Counted from the stretch's first letter, positions 1 through 11,159 are shown. The stretch is DNA of 64,000 nucleotides from Magnolia sinica (GCF_029962835.1 NC_080590.1:70953501-71017500); one strand, 5' to 3'. Numbers and translations are program-made. The notes: a model not told the origin generated them from the sequence alone.

Positions 1-1
1 C

Positions 2-446
2 GATGGAAATGGCACAGAGATGGGTCATATAATCGTGACAACTATTGGGGGTAGAAATGGCCGACCAAAGCAGGTAATCACTAGGAGTTAAATCTTTTTA
101 AGTCGAATGAAGTGTTGAAGGATTGGAAAGTGTGTAGTGCAAAGAGGATTTGCTTTTATTTCTATGAGTTGTTACATTATTATTTTAGGAATTTTCATGT
201 TCACTAGCATTAGTATGTGGAAATATAGATTACCTCGTCTTTTTTTGGTGCTTGATGAGTGATAAATGTCATTACGTATGTTTCCATTTATTACCTTTAG
301 TATCTGGTAGTGTTATTATCTTGTGTTTGATGTTTTTATTAATTGCACATTGTTTATCTGATAAACCTTGTTCATTTTGATGGCAGACAATAAGCTACAT
401 GGCCGAGCGTGTTGTAGGGCATGGATCATTTGGAATTGTTTTCCAG
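2..446 (+). pseudogene. GSK3/shaggy-like kinase fragment, two exons
   Basis: Two exons of a plant glycogen synthase kinase 3 (shaggy/BIN2-type serine/threonine kinase) are readable. The first (2-73) encodes a segment containing GHIIVTTIGGRNGRPKQ and ends at a GT donor at 74. The second (387-446) follows an AG acceptor, encodes [20 protein letters not shown] including the glycine-rich ATP loop GHGSFG, and ends at a GT donor at 447. These are the exon boundaries usual for plant GSK3 genes. The exon that should follow (catalytic lysine region, AKCLETGE...) is not found in the next 10 kb on this strand, so the kinase domain stops after its P-loop. The gene may begin left of the window. I read it as a truncated or captured fragment. 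Identity is near certain; pseudogene status is inferred. Confidence 0.8.
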
Positions 447-2359
447 GTAAGCTTCTCCACTTTTAACCATGGATCATACAACAATGCTATATTCATCTAA
501 TATACCCATCAATCTATTATTTTCATCAGTAGAGAATCTAGTCTTTCCAGTTCATATTAATGCTCCCTCATTATGGTATCATGCTCCTGCAAAATTGTTT
601 GAGTGAATTTTCTGATTGTGAACTGAGTGAAAATTGTCCATATCTTGATAAATTCTCTAGACTATTGACGCTATTTTATTTTTTGAGCTGATTTTATTTC
701 AATGAAAAACCTGTCACGCGTCTCTGCTTTGATTTGCTTTAATGCTTTTAGGAACATTGTAGAAATACATATCCCCAAGAAATTGTTACTTCGTATTAGT
801 TGATGATTCCATGCACACTTTTATTTATTCTCATTTTTTTTTTTTGTCAAATGTTGATGGCAAAAATTTGGATTTTACCAAATATACCTCAATAAACACA
901 TTCACAGGCAATGAATGCTTTTTTGCATGAGTTACATTACTTCCCTTTGCATTTTCATCTATCAAGAAGCACCTCCATGTAATTGGTAATCTATGTAATG
1001 TCTATACATCCAAGCATTATTTGGTAAAATAAAACAGTGAGAAATGAATAAAGGGAAGGGCTGTTTACATCTAAAGGATTTTTGCTTTACCGTAATTACA
1101 TGTAATGACCTCCTGTATATGCCATACCTGAAAATCTCACAGAAATAAAATCATATGCATCAACCCTCTCTCGTTAGACATGGAGTGTTCCTATTTTCTT
1201 TCTCAACTATCTATTTATCAGCCAAGTAGGGTTAGGATTCTCCAAAATATTATAATTAATCTACAAATTTCATGGATATTGAATGATTGAAATTCCAACA
1301 AGCTCCATGGGGCATTTTTAGAAAGAAAAAAAAGAGCCACTAGAGGGGGCAGCAGGGACAAAAATTCCAACAGAAAACAAAGCTCCATGCGCTATACTGG
1401 AAACCCTTGCAAAAAATTAGGAACGGTTGAGAACCGTTCCAAAATTTTTCAATATGGTATTTTTTCTTAATTCAGAACGGTTTTAAACTAAAAAAACCAT
1501 ACAACTACGGGCAAAAGCCAACAAAGTTGTAGCAGCACATTATACAATTTTAAGCACATAAGAAAAGCCTGCATCAATAGTAAAGATTCACTAAAATGCA
1601 CAATAAATAAGTTGGTCCGTCTTTTTTAATACTGTAAGAACAGCTGAACTGCAGAAACGTCTACCACCTAATTTTTGGTCCAGAAGATATACAAAATGTA
1701 GTCGACCTAACATATTTGCATATGTGCTTGCATGTACTTAATGTGCTATAACGGATTATCCAGGTTTACATTGTTCTTGTACTATATTCATATTGAGGGC
1801 AGCTCAGTAACTACATTCAGCATCTTGGCAAATATGGATCTAGAGTTAGCAATAGCATTGCAGATGGAAAGGCTTTTTTCTTTCAAAGAAGAAATGTATT
1901 TAGAGTTGGGGATGTTTTTAACAAATCAATAAAAATAGGAATGTTTGAATAATTTGACCTAAACTTCTTTAAAAAGAAAGAGAATGCGCAAAGATAACCA
2001 ATGTTGATTTTTTAGGTAGTGCTTTGTTAAAAACTGGGAATTTTGCAGCTAAAGATACAAATACAAATAATGAAAGAAACTTGGGACTCTGTTTTAAAAT
2101 AAAATATGCCTCCAAACCATATACCTACAGAGGAAGAGCAACGGATTTTTAACAGTGCATCAAAGTTTATTTGCCTAGAAAACAAGATGGCAACATTATC
2201 ATTTACCACCCAAGACTTAAGTCGAATTGTTTTATATATGAAAGCTGAGATATCATTATCATTTTTCAATGGAAATGAACTTAGAGAGCTGAAAATGAGA
2301 TCAGGGCATGAACAAGCTGAATGCAGGTATACGTTGATAAAGGAATTTTGGAAGCTTAC
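447..2359. other. No gene seen; AT-rich intergenic
   Basis: No exon of a recognisable family was found on either strand. Around 1411-1440 there is a short perfect inverted repeat (GGAACGG...CCGTTCC), with a related GAACGG word near 1480. It resembles subterminal sequence of CACTA-type transposons, but no clear terminus accompanies it. Confidence 0.5.
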
Positions 2360-3103
2360 CCGCTTCAAGTACCTTGAACGTATCCATCGGGGAGAAACAT
2401 GGAGAGGGGTCCGCTTCTCCTCAACTGGTCTCGACATCAGATGTGTCGAAGGTAGAGAAGAAACTATGTGCACATAATTTGCAAGAGTTCTCTTGAAATG
2501 CTCCAAATCGAATATGTCAGAAAACTCACTGTAAAAAGAGAAACCAGAAAAAAAAAAAAAAAAAAAGTCTCAAGGTTTCTGTTCTTAAAGATAATAATTT
2601 TGAGAAAAAAAGAGATTTGACGTAATTAAAATTTATAAATATCCATAACCAGATACTTCTGAAGGAAAGAACTGATCGTCCTCGAAATCTTTTCAGAAGA
2701 TCATAATCAGTGAAGAATTGAAATGCAGAAAATTTGTAAATTGCAGGGAAATTCCTTCCTTTCGAAAATTTTGAAATCTATTATCACTCCAATATTATTT
2801 ACTTTTTCCAATCCAATTCAATATATCAATTCAAATGCAGAAATTTCCCAAGAAAGGAAAAACATAAAGTTGAAAACTCGGAAAGAAATTCCACTGCTGT
2901 TCGTGTCGTATCTTTCACCTCCCCAAATCACATTCACTTGCAAGATCGGAACAACGAGGGCAGCGCCTAGGATCCTGGCAATGACAACGGCATCACAAAA
3001 GTATTAATTTAAGGGCCGACAATAGATTTGTCTATCACCACAGGAATTGTAGCCAGTGGCACCATATCCTATTGAAACCCGCCAAATAAAACAACTTTTA
3101 ACC
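2360..3103 (-). pseudogene. O-fucosyltransferase family (GT106/DUF246) fragment
   Basis: Minus-strand relic of a plant O-fucosyltransferase-like Golgi protein. The best exon (2360-2528) has an AG acceptor and GT donor and encodes EFSDIFDLEHFKRTLANY, then IVSSLPSTHLMSRPVEEKRT, then PLHVSPRWIRSRYLKR, all typical of the family. Upstream on the minus strand, 2920-2997 encodes CDAVVIARILGAALVVPILQ followed by VNVIWG. About 3071-3103 keeps the LKVVLFGGFQ stretch (LMVVVSGGLNQ in intact members), followed by a stop. Splicing the two main exons at the obvious sites does not keep the frame, and a short non-coding insertion separates the GGFNQ and VARIL motifs. The N-terminal membrane anchor and the C-terminal half, with the donor-binding region, are missing. 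The positive-strand ORF at 2106-2477 is its shadow. Confidence 0.82.
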
Positions 3104-3754
3104 TGACTTCGTTCATGTCAGCTGCAATGGAAAGTGAACATTGGGTTAATATTTCAGAGATAGTGGTCCAAAAAACTGATCAAACCTTGAAGTTATGCCA
3201 CAGAAGAGACATCATATCCTCTCTCATTGTTTTCCATATATAATATTTCTGCTGGTTCAAGATCTGGGACCATAGTTGCCAAATCCTGCACAACAATATT
3301 GAGAACAGAAATTCTTATAAGACCCTCAGCATCAATCCAATATAATATTCCTGACACAACCTTCAAATCAGAATCACCTTTTTTTTCTTTTTTCTTTTTT
3401 TCTTTTTTTTGAAATAAATAGATGGCTGATGGTCTTTTTTTTCTTTTTTTTTCAAGGAAAGGTGGAATCATTACACCTAATTTTTATTTATGTGGAACTG
3501 GAATGAACAGCCATAATCACCTATAACATCAAAAGATCAAGTATTTTGAAACAATTCCAAGATTAACTTTTCATTTCTTCGATGCAACAATAAGGAATGG
3601 TTACCATATGGGTACCTGGCAACATGTATGTATCTTGGAGCTGAGCAAGCTACGAACATAGACGTTGAATAGTCTGAAAAAGAAAAGAAAAGATATGAAA
3701 ACCATCATCCTGAATAAAATTCTGCTAGCAATATAAAGATGGAAGTGGGCATGG

Positions 3755-4478
3755 AGCTTCAAAACATTCTGTTGATTCTCCCTTGCTAATGGAAAATCAG
3801 TAACCTGCATTGCCAGAAAAACATGAAAGATCAACACCAAGAAATCCCTTTGAGAAAGAAGAAGAAAACACACGCACGCATGCAACTAGCTCGGGCAAGT
3901 AGTTAGTACATGACAGACCATTCCTTCCATCTACAAAGTAAGTTGGCCACCCCATTGTTGCTTCAGCTTAGTTAAAAGGCTTCGCTCATGGTCAACATTC
4001 GTGCTCCTGTCAAACAACAGCCTACAAGCAAGCTTTTTCCTGCAATGAAACCATCATGATTATCTAGTTTGATAGGAATTATTTATAGACAAGCAAATTT
4101 GATAACTTACAATCCCATCGTTATGGTTTGTTTGGTTGCTTAAATAAAATGAATTGCAATATCTCAAATCACTTTCAGTGAAATGAACTACGTGGAATGA
4201 GCCCCAATCCACTCAAAACAAGAGATTAGCCCCCAAATTGCCTTCGGAGCTGGGTTGCCTGCAACATCCTTATTGCAGAAGACTTCAAAAGATTCTTTGA
4301 GTGCCTTCAAAATGACCCATAATATGCAAGCAAACAGAAAAAGAAAAAAATTGACTTTGTGGAAGAGAGCATGGTTCATAAAATTGTTTTTCATGTAGCC
4401 CATGTACCTGTCGTGAAGTGTAATAAGGTCTCTTATGAAAACCTGATCTTGTGATTCGATGGTGTCTTTATTCTCCGC
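3755..4478 (-). pseudogene. Cullin 1 (CUL1) fragment, four exons
   Basis: Minus-strand relic of cullin 1, the scaffold of SCF ubiquitin ligases. Exon at 4356-4478 encodes the 41 residues from AENKDTIES to NHALFHK, including LITLHDRYMGYM, with intact AG/GT edges. It is followed after a 51-bp gap by the exon ending at 4304, which encodes ALKESFEVFCNKDVAGN and then loses homology near 4250. Exon at about 3911-4039 encodes [20 protein letters not shown] and [14 protein letters not shown], with an in-frame TAG. The exon ending at 3804 starts VTDFPLARENQQN and decays. Between the second and third exons the normal AELLASFCDNIL... segment is absent. A more degraded block at 4733-4860 (ISQG...VEGT) may be the preceding exon. 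The neddylation C-terminus is absent, so no functional product is possible. Confidence 0.85.
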
Positions 4479-5234
4479 CTGTGAAAAATACTCTGTGGTT
4501 AGTTGTGTGCTCTAGAAACCCAACAAAGGCTGTGATTCAATGCCTATTAAATTGAACTGAAACAATTAGTTTACATGACCCAATTGCAATTATCTTAGTA
4601 TTCATATCAAGAGTACTACTCAGGAATTCAATTGCTCATTGGGGCACTATTCATGTTTTTACTTATTAGTTGTATAATTTCTCATTTGTGTAACATAAAA
4701 GGGAAAAAAGGCATATGGTTTCCTACCTCAGGTTTGTGCTTAAAAACAGAAAGCATTACAACCATGACCCTTAAATTCTCTGGTTGAGTGCCTTCCACAA
4801 GACAATGACCCTTGATCCCCTGGCTGATCCAAATTGGTAGCCAAACACAAGCCACACATCGCATTGACATTTAGAGAGCAATTGAATGTATGGGATTGTG
4901 GATAGTAAATTGGGAAGATTGAATACTAGCCAAATGCAAATATGGAACTATTAAACCCAGCTAAACAAATAGTTAAGAACTGAATTTTTAAGGAAATTCA
5001 AATACTCTCACAATCTTTAAAATCACAAATGAAACATGTGATAATAGTCTCAAATTGAACCCACAACCTCATGGTAGCAGCAAGGCTACATTCAATTGAA
5101 GCTATAAAATATATGATTCTTACAAAATTTTCAAAAAGAAGAATATTCAAAAAGCAATACTCCATAACAATGAGAAAGTGACAATAAAAACAAGGAAAAG
5201 GCAAGCAGAACTCCCATAATGATACTTTCTTTAC

Positions 5235-5299
5235 CTTGAAAATGTGAGAAGGATAATATACAAGTCTATGAGATTATTCTCCTCCCGATATATACTAGC
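5235..5299 (-). pseudogene. AMSH-like deubiquitinase, single exon
   Basis: A single 65-bp minus-strand exon with perfect CAG acceptor and GT donor encodes ASIYREENNLIDLYIILLTF plus SR. This closely resembles the N-terminal helical region of plant AMSH1/AMSH3, JAMM metalloproteases that cleave K63-linked ubiquitin (family ASIYR[DE]EKN...DLY...LLR[FY]S, from memory). No JAMM catalytic domain or other AMSH exon lies nearby, so this is an isolated captured or relict exon. The flanks (4871-5234 and 5300-5831) show no other coding signal. The identification rests on about 21 residues; a translated search would settle it. Confidence 0.6.
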
Positions 5300-5831
5300 C
5301 TGAACAAAGAAAACAAGCATTGCACATGAATGAATATGTCTTATGACTCGAACTCATTTAACCTAGAGAACATCCAAGAACCAAGGCCCACAAGTCATGT
5401 TGCTTTGACATACATCAGGATTCATAATTACATATCAAGTTCAATATTGTGCTAAAAGTGAAATCGATCAATTTCTAGACAAAACTAACAGGAAAATAAA
5501 AATAAAAATGGATTACTCGATCTTTCTTTAATAAATGGGAGATTTAATATTGTTGCAGCATTTTCTTAATGATCTGTTTGCAGCTAGCACATCTGTAGCT
5601 GGCTCGAATCAACAGCCTAGCTCACCAAACCATGGACTGTTCTTGCATCTTTTTCTTAACCAACTGTTTTCTTAACTGATGGTTTGCAAACAGACGGTTA
5701 AGAAAAAGTTGAAACAACAATCGAAATTTGATGGAAAAAAGACAGATTGGACAGATAGGATTGTCCCATCAAGAACACTTTTCAGGTGAAGCATGCAGAT
5801 TTTTAGATTTCCCACCTTCATTTTGCCAATG

Positions 5832-5944
5832 ATTGTCTTTAAACATGTCATCCGTTGGCCACTTTCTGGTTATCATCTCCAATAGAAGGATTCCATAACT
5901 GTAAACATCTCCTTGCATAGACGCTTTACCACCCATCACATATT
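5832..5944 (-). pseudogene. LRR receptor-like kinase (Xa21/EFR type) exon fragment
   Basis: After a CAG acceptor (plus 5945-5947) the minus strand encodes (E)YVMGGKASMQGDVYSYGILL and LEMITRKWPTDDMFKDN. This is kinase subdomains VIII-IX, from the APE-like motif through the DVYSYGI aspartate to the PTD motif. It matches the last exon of LRR-XII receptor kinases such as EFR and Xa21, where an intron falls at this point. Homology breaks off after FKDN. The rest of the kinase domain and all LRRs are missing. The fragment has no stop codon of its own, so the truncation, not decay, makes it non-functional. Confidence 0.75.
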
Positions 5945-7639
5945 CTGTAATTTATGTCTCATATTTCAATGTAAGCAACCACTTAGATACAAATAAATTA
6001 GAGGCTGAATTTTGAGAGAAAGAAAGGATAGAGAAAATATTCCATTCAAACAAGTAATTAGCATTTCTGTTTTTCCAGAAGTTTGGAATTTCTAACATCA
6101 ATTGATGTGCTATGAACTTTAGATAAACCTAAGACTTCCAAATTCCAACAGATATATATATGACGTGGGTTCTTCACTAATGAGACTATCCACAGGTCAG
6201 TAAATAGAGAAGGAACACATACTTAATCACCTTCTAATCCTCTTTCCTCATATCAGACGGGACGATGTCCTGAAGTAGTCCATGATCCTTGAGCAAAGAA
6301 GCTGTCGAAGCGCAAAATCGCCGGTCTTGAAGAAGAGATGGTGAAGGCAAAGAAGAAGAAGTTGAACTAAAATTCAAAGAAGGTGATAAGTTAAGATAGT
6401 AGGATTGTTGCTGTTGTAGCTGGTGAGACTGTCATTTGCATCTGTGAATGATGAATTTAAGGGCTGTCCGAGGTGAGGGATTTGATGCAAGGAATTGTTA
6501 AATGCATGGATTTCCTATATCCACTCCCACATAAAATCATGGATTTGGGGTGAATCCAAATCCCAAAAAAAAACTAAGGACTTGAACATCAAACAAAATG
6601 AAAGACTTGCTGCAATAAAAGTTATTTCTTTGCAATAATGGCCTGAGATCTCCATAGATGTTATCAAATCGAAAGATGTGTATATCTTGATTCCCAAACA
6701 GTGGCAAACAAATTACGGACCGTGGCAAACAGAATTCAAGGTTCCTTAAAAACCAAAAGATCAGACTAGAGCCAGTTTGGAAGCACCATGAATTTGGGAT
6801 CAGTTCTGCAATTTCAACTGAACACGAACTTTGGGTTTGCAGTATAGAAAATGGGAACCTCATTTAAGTGAGACTCCATTTCCCTGCTCCAAATTACAAT
6901 TGGGATAAGAAAAACCTCTTACTAGTTCTTATCTCAATCAAGATGGGAGTAAAGTGCTTTGTGCCCACTGCTAAAAGTGGAATTTCCAGATGCACCCTTG
7001 GGAATTAGTGCTCGTAGATGCATTAAGAAGACCAACTTCAACGAGATTTTAGACCCAAAGGTTCAAATTTGTCAGTTTAAATCACACTGGCAGCTGTCAT
7101 TAAGCAAAACCATCAAGCCATAAGTTTTAAAGCAAAAATTCACAAGGAAGTTCCTAACATTCACAAAATACTGAAATGCTGATAAAGCTGCCCCATCAAG
7201 GATGTGGACTACTGCTCCTTTTTGAACAATCCATCAAGCCATTATACTGTTAGAATCATCCAAATGGAGTATTTTTGTGCCACAACCCAACCTAGAAGAG
7301 GCATGATCGGAGATCAACTCAGGTATTTATTTATCATCAGCTTCTACCATATCAAAGCAAAACATGGCAATCGATGAAGTCCATATACTACAGACTGAAA
7401 GAAGAAGAAAAGAAAATTAAAAAAGAACTTACTAGGGCCTCAATTCTCTCTCTCATCTTCCCTTGAAGGCCGGTGATTGACCGTGAGGGCCTCAGCCACC
7501 CCACCTCGACTCATAACAAAACCTGTTAATTTCTGGACAATTTACCATCCAAGTGACAGATTACCACCACAAAATCAGATAACAAAACTTCTAATAAAAA
7601 ATTGAAAAGAAAAAAAAAAAGAATCAAAATCACAAATAC
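5945..7639. other. No identified gene; one coding-like block
   Basis: Around 6240-6440 there is a G/C-richer block in an otherwise AT-rich stretch, with a minus-strand reading containing RRFCASTASLLKDHGLLQ. I do not recognise it; it could be another captured exon. An ORF at 6537-6863 (minus) has no recognisable motif. The rest is AT-rich sequence without exon-like signals. Confidence 0.35.
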
Positions 7640-8095
7640 CTGTTTGGGATCTCCATCAAGATCGACGATGGCAGCATGGCGATCTTCCATCACTTCCCTC
7701 CACCCTTTCTTACAGAAAAACGAATATCACTCGGTCTCCATCTCGATCTCTTTCAAACCTCCCTCTGAAGGTGGTGGAAAGCTCAAAGAAGGCAGGGCAG
7801 GGATATCGATCCGCGTAGGCCTCTTTTGCTTCAGAACCGAAGCTGGCGAAGAAGAACGAGCGGATTTGACGACAGCAGCGGCATCTTTCCTGCAAACCCT
7901 AAAACTGCTTGCTTGTTTCTGAATACATCAGAGCTGAAAAGAAGAAGAAGATGAAGGAGAGGAACATGAAGAAGACAAAGAAGAAGGAGATCCGATTAGG
8001 GCTAGGGTTTCTGGAGACGAAGCGTTCTTGCAGAAGAGGGAGATTCTAGAAGGAGAGAAAGCAGGAGAGCTTGCAACTGCAACGGCACAGGACAT
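7640..8095 (-). pseudogene. AP2C-type PP2C phosphatase, first exon with two stops
   Basis: A 456-bp minus-strand first exon runs from ATG (8095-8093) to a GT donor. It opens MSCAVAVASSPAFSPSRISL, continues with a serine-rich stretch (SSLSSSCSSPSSSSS), then ASVLKQKRPTRIDIPALPSL, which carries a basic kinase-interaction motif (KQKRPTRIDIP) like that of Arabidopsis AP2C MAPK phosphatases. It ends with the start of the PP2C fold, REVMEDRHAAIVDLDGDPKQ. The frame is kept throughout but is broken by two TGA codons, one after SSFQL and one after EMETE. The next exon (FFGVFDGHGG, metal-binding aspartate) was not found. It lies among other minus-strand gene fragments with a similarly clean exon edge. 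Identity is confident; clade assignment is from memory of the N-terminus. Confidence 0.78.
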
Positions 8096-8749
8096 GATTG
8101 GAAGTTTCAGATTTCTACAAAGATGGATTTGTTTTTTCTTCGTTGGAGAAACGGAGCTTTGAAGGAGAAGGGATTTTTATCTGAAGATGGTAGACATGAG
8201 ATAGAGCTCAGTGGTTCTTCCGGCTCCCTGAAACTCCTTGGATCTTTCTCATAGAGAGAGGGGGTTACAGTACCAGCACCGGAATCACGACAATGGAGAG
8301 GAGATCTCGATCTCTAGAAGCGTCCTTAGCACAAAAGAGAGGAGCGGCTGCTGAGAGAGAGACAAATAAGCTGTTAGATCTGAACATTTTAAACTGTTCC
8401 AAATCTGGAACGGCTGACGCCGTTTCTAAACCAAGGATAGAGGCATTCCTAAATCACGATTTTGGTGTAGTAATTCATAAAAATGAAATTAAACAAAGAA
8501 AACCCAACAGAAAAGAATCTAATATTCTTCTGAGCCATGATCTACCTAATTCACTAAAAAGAAAGGAAAAATTAAAAGTAGTACTAGAAAATAAGAAAAA
8601 CAACTCCTTCCGTAGTTAAAATTCATGATCTAGTAAATCATCCAATCTCAATCTCATCATTGCAATGGAAAAAAGTACAATTCCAAGAGAAACCCCACAA
8701 CCATTTCAAGAGTTTATCACTAATCTAATGCAAAAACCTCAAAACATAC
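8096..8749. other. No gene seen; possible transposon end
   Basis: 8385-8472 holds degenerate inverted words (GTTCC...GGAACGG) and ends TTTTGGTGTAGTA. Read on the minus strand this begins TACTACACCAAAA, close to the CACTACACCAAAA terminus of CACTA elements but with the first C changed. The plus-strand ORF at 8293-8619 spans this and has no recognisable motif. Confidence 0.3.
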
Positions 8750-8915
8750 CTCTTCATGGAGTTTCTTGTTTTGGGCCTGTAGGATATCATTATCTGCTTT
8801 AACGGCTTCAAATTGCCTTTTCAGAAGATCATAGTCCTTCTCCAACTGTTTATGGTTCAGTGGTTCCTTGAAGAATTCAACCAAGCTTTTATAGACCTTG
8901 AGGCAACAAAAAATT
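8750..8915 (-). pseudogene. HD-Zip class I fragment (helix 3 plus leucine zipper)
   Basis: The minus strand encodes KQLEKDYDLLKRQFEAVK followed by ADNDILQAQNKKLHEE, ending at a GT donor. Heptads begin with L, L, V, L, L, the leucine zipper that directly follows the homeodomain in HD-Zip I transcription factors. Upstream, the end of the homeodomain (normally RQVAVWFQNRRARWKTKQ) is recognisable only by shifting frame: a codon reads TGA where tryptophan is expected, and a base is missing. The DNA-binding helix is therefore destroyed while the zipper is preserved. No other part of the gene was found. Confidence 0.75.
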
Positions 8916-10184
8916 CTTGTGAAAAGCATTTGGCTTGAGAACAATAAAAGAGACCATGAGACTTTTAGTTAGGAGACAAAACAGGAAAGAGCATATCTCA
9001 ATTTTTAGGAAAACTTATCGAGACATCAATTCATATTTTTCGCATATTAGAGGAGGTCCAATGAAAACCGTTCTTCTCTAGTTCTTTGTAAGCTGCCAAA
9101 GGAGATCAAATGGAATACTTTGTTGAAGATTTGCATAAAGATATTCATCCAGTCATCCACAATTCTCATATCTACTACCAAGCATGGAGTACAGTTCGCT
9201 AGGAAGAGGAACAGAGTTGAATTTGACACACTATATTTCCAATTTGCTGAGTGGCCATAATTAAAATGCAAAATTGATTCCATACCATTTGGAAATTCAA
9301 TAATTACATAATAAGTTTGGACTGGTTTTTAGGAAGGAAAGCTATACAAGTCAGATTCTTTGTATTGACAATACAACTTAAAAGTGATAATGTTTCATCC
9401 TGATATGACTTGTATTATTGATTTGTTCAGGTTGGCATTCAAAACCTATCTCTACACAGGTTCATCATTAGATCCATAAATCCAGAATAGAAAAAGGGAA
9501 AGGATCATGATTTATATATTAACAAAGAGATCAAACTACATTTTCACAAACGGAACTAGATTCTATTAAATTGCCGAGCATTTCCTCAGTTCATGAGAAC
9601 TAGAAAGTGATCTCACTTAGTTCCTTGGGATCGTATGTCTCCCATGTATTCGAAACAACTCCAGTTTCATTTTAAGGACAAAAAGATGGCAGAAAAAGAA
9701 TACAACAAACTGAAAGCAGGAAATCTACACCTAGATGATATTGGGGAAATGCAGGGAAATATTGGGGAAACATGCGGAAAACAATGTTTTTTCAGGCCAG
9801 ATCATCTACAGCTTAGGGCCCACTTGATCCACATATCATATGCCCAACAAACATGCGGCTGCATGTGCAGAGGGCTGCTTGTGCGCTAAGTACTGCACAG
9901 TTACACTTTGATGAGCAGTAAAGCCAAAAACATGGCAGAGCAACCCATGCAGGTCAGAAAAAAGAAAGAAAAGAAAAGAAAAAGAAAAAAGCAACATCAT
10001 GCTTTTTTTTTCCAGATGCACTATCATCTACCCTGGCTTGATTTTCATTTTCTTCCTAGAATTTTTATTAACAACCATTTTCTTGATTCCTATGATTACC
10101 ATATTGTGGCCTACCTAGGAGTAAAACAAAATGATTTTTTAGGCCACAAGTTTTAAACAATGTGGCCCACCTAATGAAATCTCC
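8916..10184. other. No gene seen
   Basis: AT-rich sequence. Short ORFs at 9047-9283 (minus), 9635-9889 (plus) and 9908-10156 (plus) show no family motif. The last is driven by an A/G-rich run at 9959-9990. Confidence 0.4.
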
Positions 10185-10375
10185 TAACCATATTGGCAAT
10201 GTGAAGATCCCCAATGTGACATGTCCCAACAAAATGTGGTACCTTGTTGCATGCTCAAAAGGGACATCTATGAGGCGGAGAAGAATCAATCCTTGTGCAA
10301 TTGGGAGAACCTGAAATGCAAGGCAATACAATCCAATTGATCCCAAGTGAAACCCTGTAAATTTCAACATTCGAA
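10185..10375 (-). pseudogene. Ferric reductase oxidase (FRO) transmembrane fragment
   Basis: The minus strand encodes MLKFTGFHLGSIGLYCLAFQ, then VLPIAQGLILLRLIDVPFEH and ATRYHILLGHVTLGIFT. This matches the ferric reductase transmembrane core of plant FRO proteins, where RLIDIPFEHATRYHVWLGH carries a haem-ligand histidine region. FROs are plasma-membrane or organellar flavocytochromes that reduce Fe(III). Only part of the transmembrane domain is present. The FAD and NAD(P)H domains are absent and homology is lost on both sides. The fragment abuts a Copia LTR fragment on its high-coordinate side. Confidence 0.78.
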
Positions 10376-10454
10376 GACTGCAAAAAGTGGCTAAAGGATT
10401 AGTACCCATGTAGTGAAATATGTGGAAATGAGTTTTCTCTATATCCAAACACTA

Positions 10455-11147
10455 GAAGATGGCTGATGAATTATGTGAAATGATGCTCCTTCTTGGCTCC
10501 TTGGAATCCTTGTCTTCTTGGCTTCAACTTTAATGGTGGAAGATGAGGATTGAAGGGTTGAGATGGAAGATTTTAGGGTGGTAGGAAGTGGGCCACACCA
10601 TAGCTTCTTTCTCTCCTTGGAATCCATGGATGGTTGCTCCTCTCTTGGTGCTTGGGGAATGTGTTAGAGAATGAGAGAGAGGGAGAGTGATGTAAGGAGA
10701 GGGATGGGTGTAATGGGTGTGAGTGATGGGTGTACTTGACTGGTTATGGGTTGTGTTGACTTGGGTGAGAGAGGGGTTTGGGTTGTGATGGTAGGTGTAC
10801 TTGATTGATTGATTGATGTGATATTTAGGGTAGAGATTCTCTTGGGAATTGCAACGCCCAGTGTTTTTCTCGAACTGAATGCGGGCCCACATCTCCTAGC
10901 CCGGATATCGCCTCGGCGTGCGAGACGCGTCGTCGGAACCGCGGCCATGATGCGGTCGCAAGGGTATAAGTCTCGGGTCAAGTCGACTCTGATATATGGG
11001 ACACAACTTAGGATTACGTGCAACTACTATCTACTCATCGTAGGTTGCCGAAATTCGACCGGGAGGACCGTGGAAGCCTATGGAATGGTACGGTCTAGGA
11101 TACGGGCCTCACACCCCTCTAGGACATTTAGCTCGGCCTTTTTCAAA
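10455..11147 (+). repeat. Copia-type LTR fragment (5' side truncated)
   Basis: GC-richer sequence ending just before a tRNA primer binding site. Its inner part (about 10,820-11,111) is related to the reverse complement of 34,667-34,950: both contain GAACTGAA.GCGGGCCCACATCTC and end near GATACGG.(CT)CT(TC)ACA. The exact right boundary is uncertain: TCACA at 11,111 by comparison with the other copy, or TTTTTCA just before the primer site. The left end is lost beside the FRO fragment. Confidence 0.6.
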
Positions 11148-11159
11148 TGGTATCAGAGC
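11148..11159 (+). promoter_or_regulatory. Primer binding site (initiator Met tRNA)
   Basis: TGGTATCAGAGC is the standard complement of the 3' end of plant initiator methionine tRNA, used to prime minus-strand DNA synthesis in Copia elements. It lies between the LTR fragment and the gag start at 11,228, as expected. Confidence 0.85.

Noticed and set aside
2-446. GSK3 as an intact gene crossing the left edge
   Set aside because: The exon after FQ, with the catalytic lysine, is absent over 10 kb, which is instead filled by unrelated minus-strand fragments; an extremely long intron cannot be excluded but is unlikely.
2106-2477. Plus-strand 123-codon ORF
   Set aside because: It is antisense to the O-fucosyltransferase exon, which has clear family motifs and splice sites.
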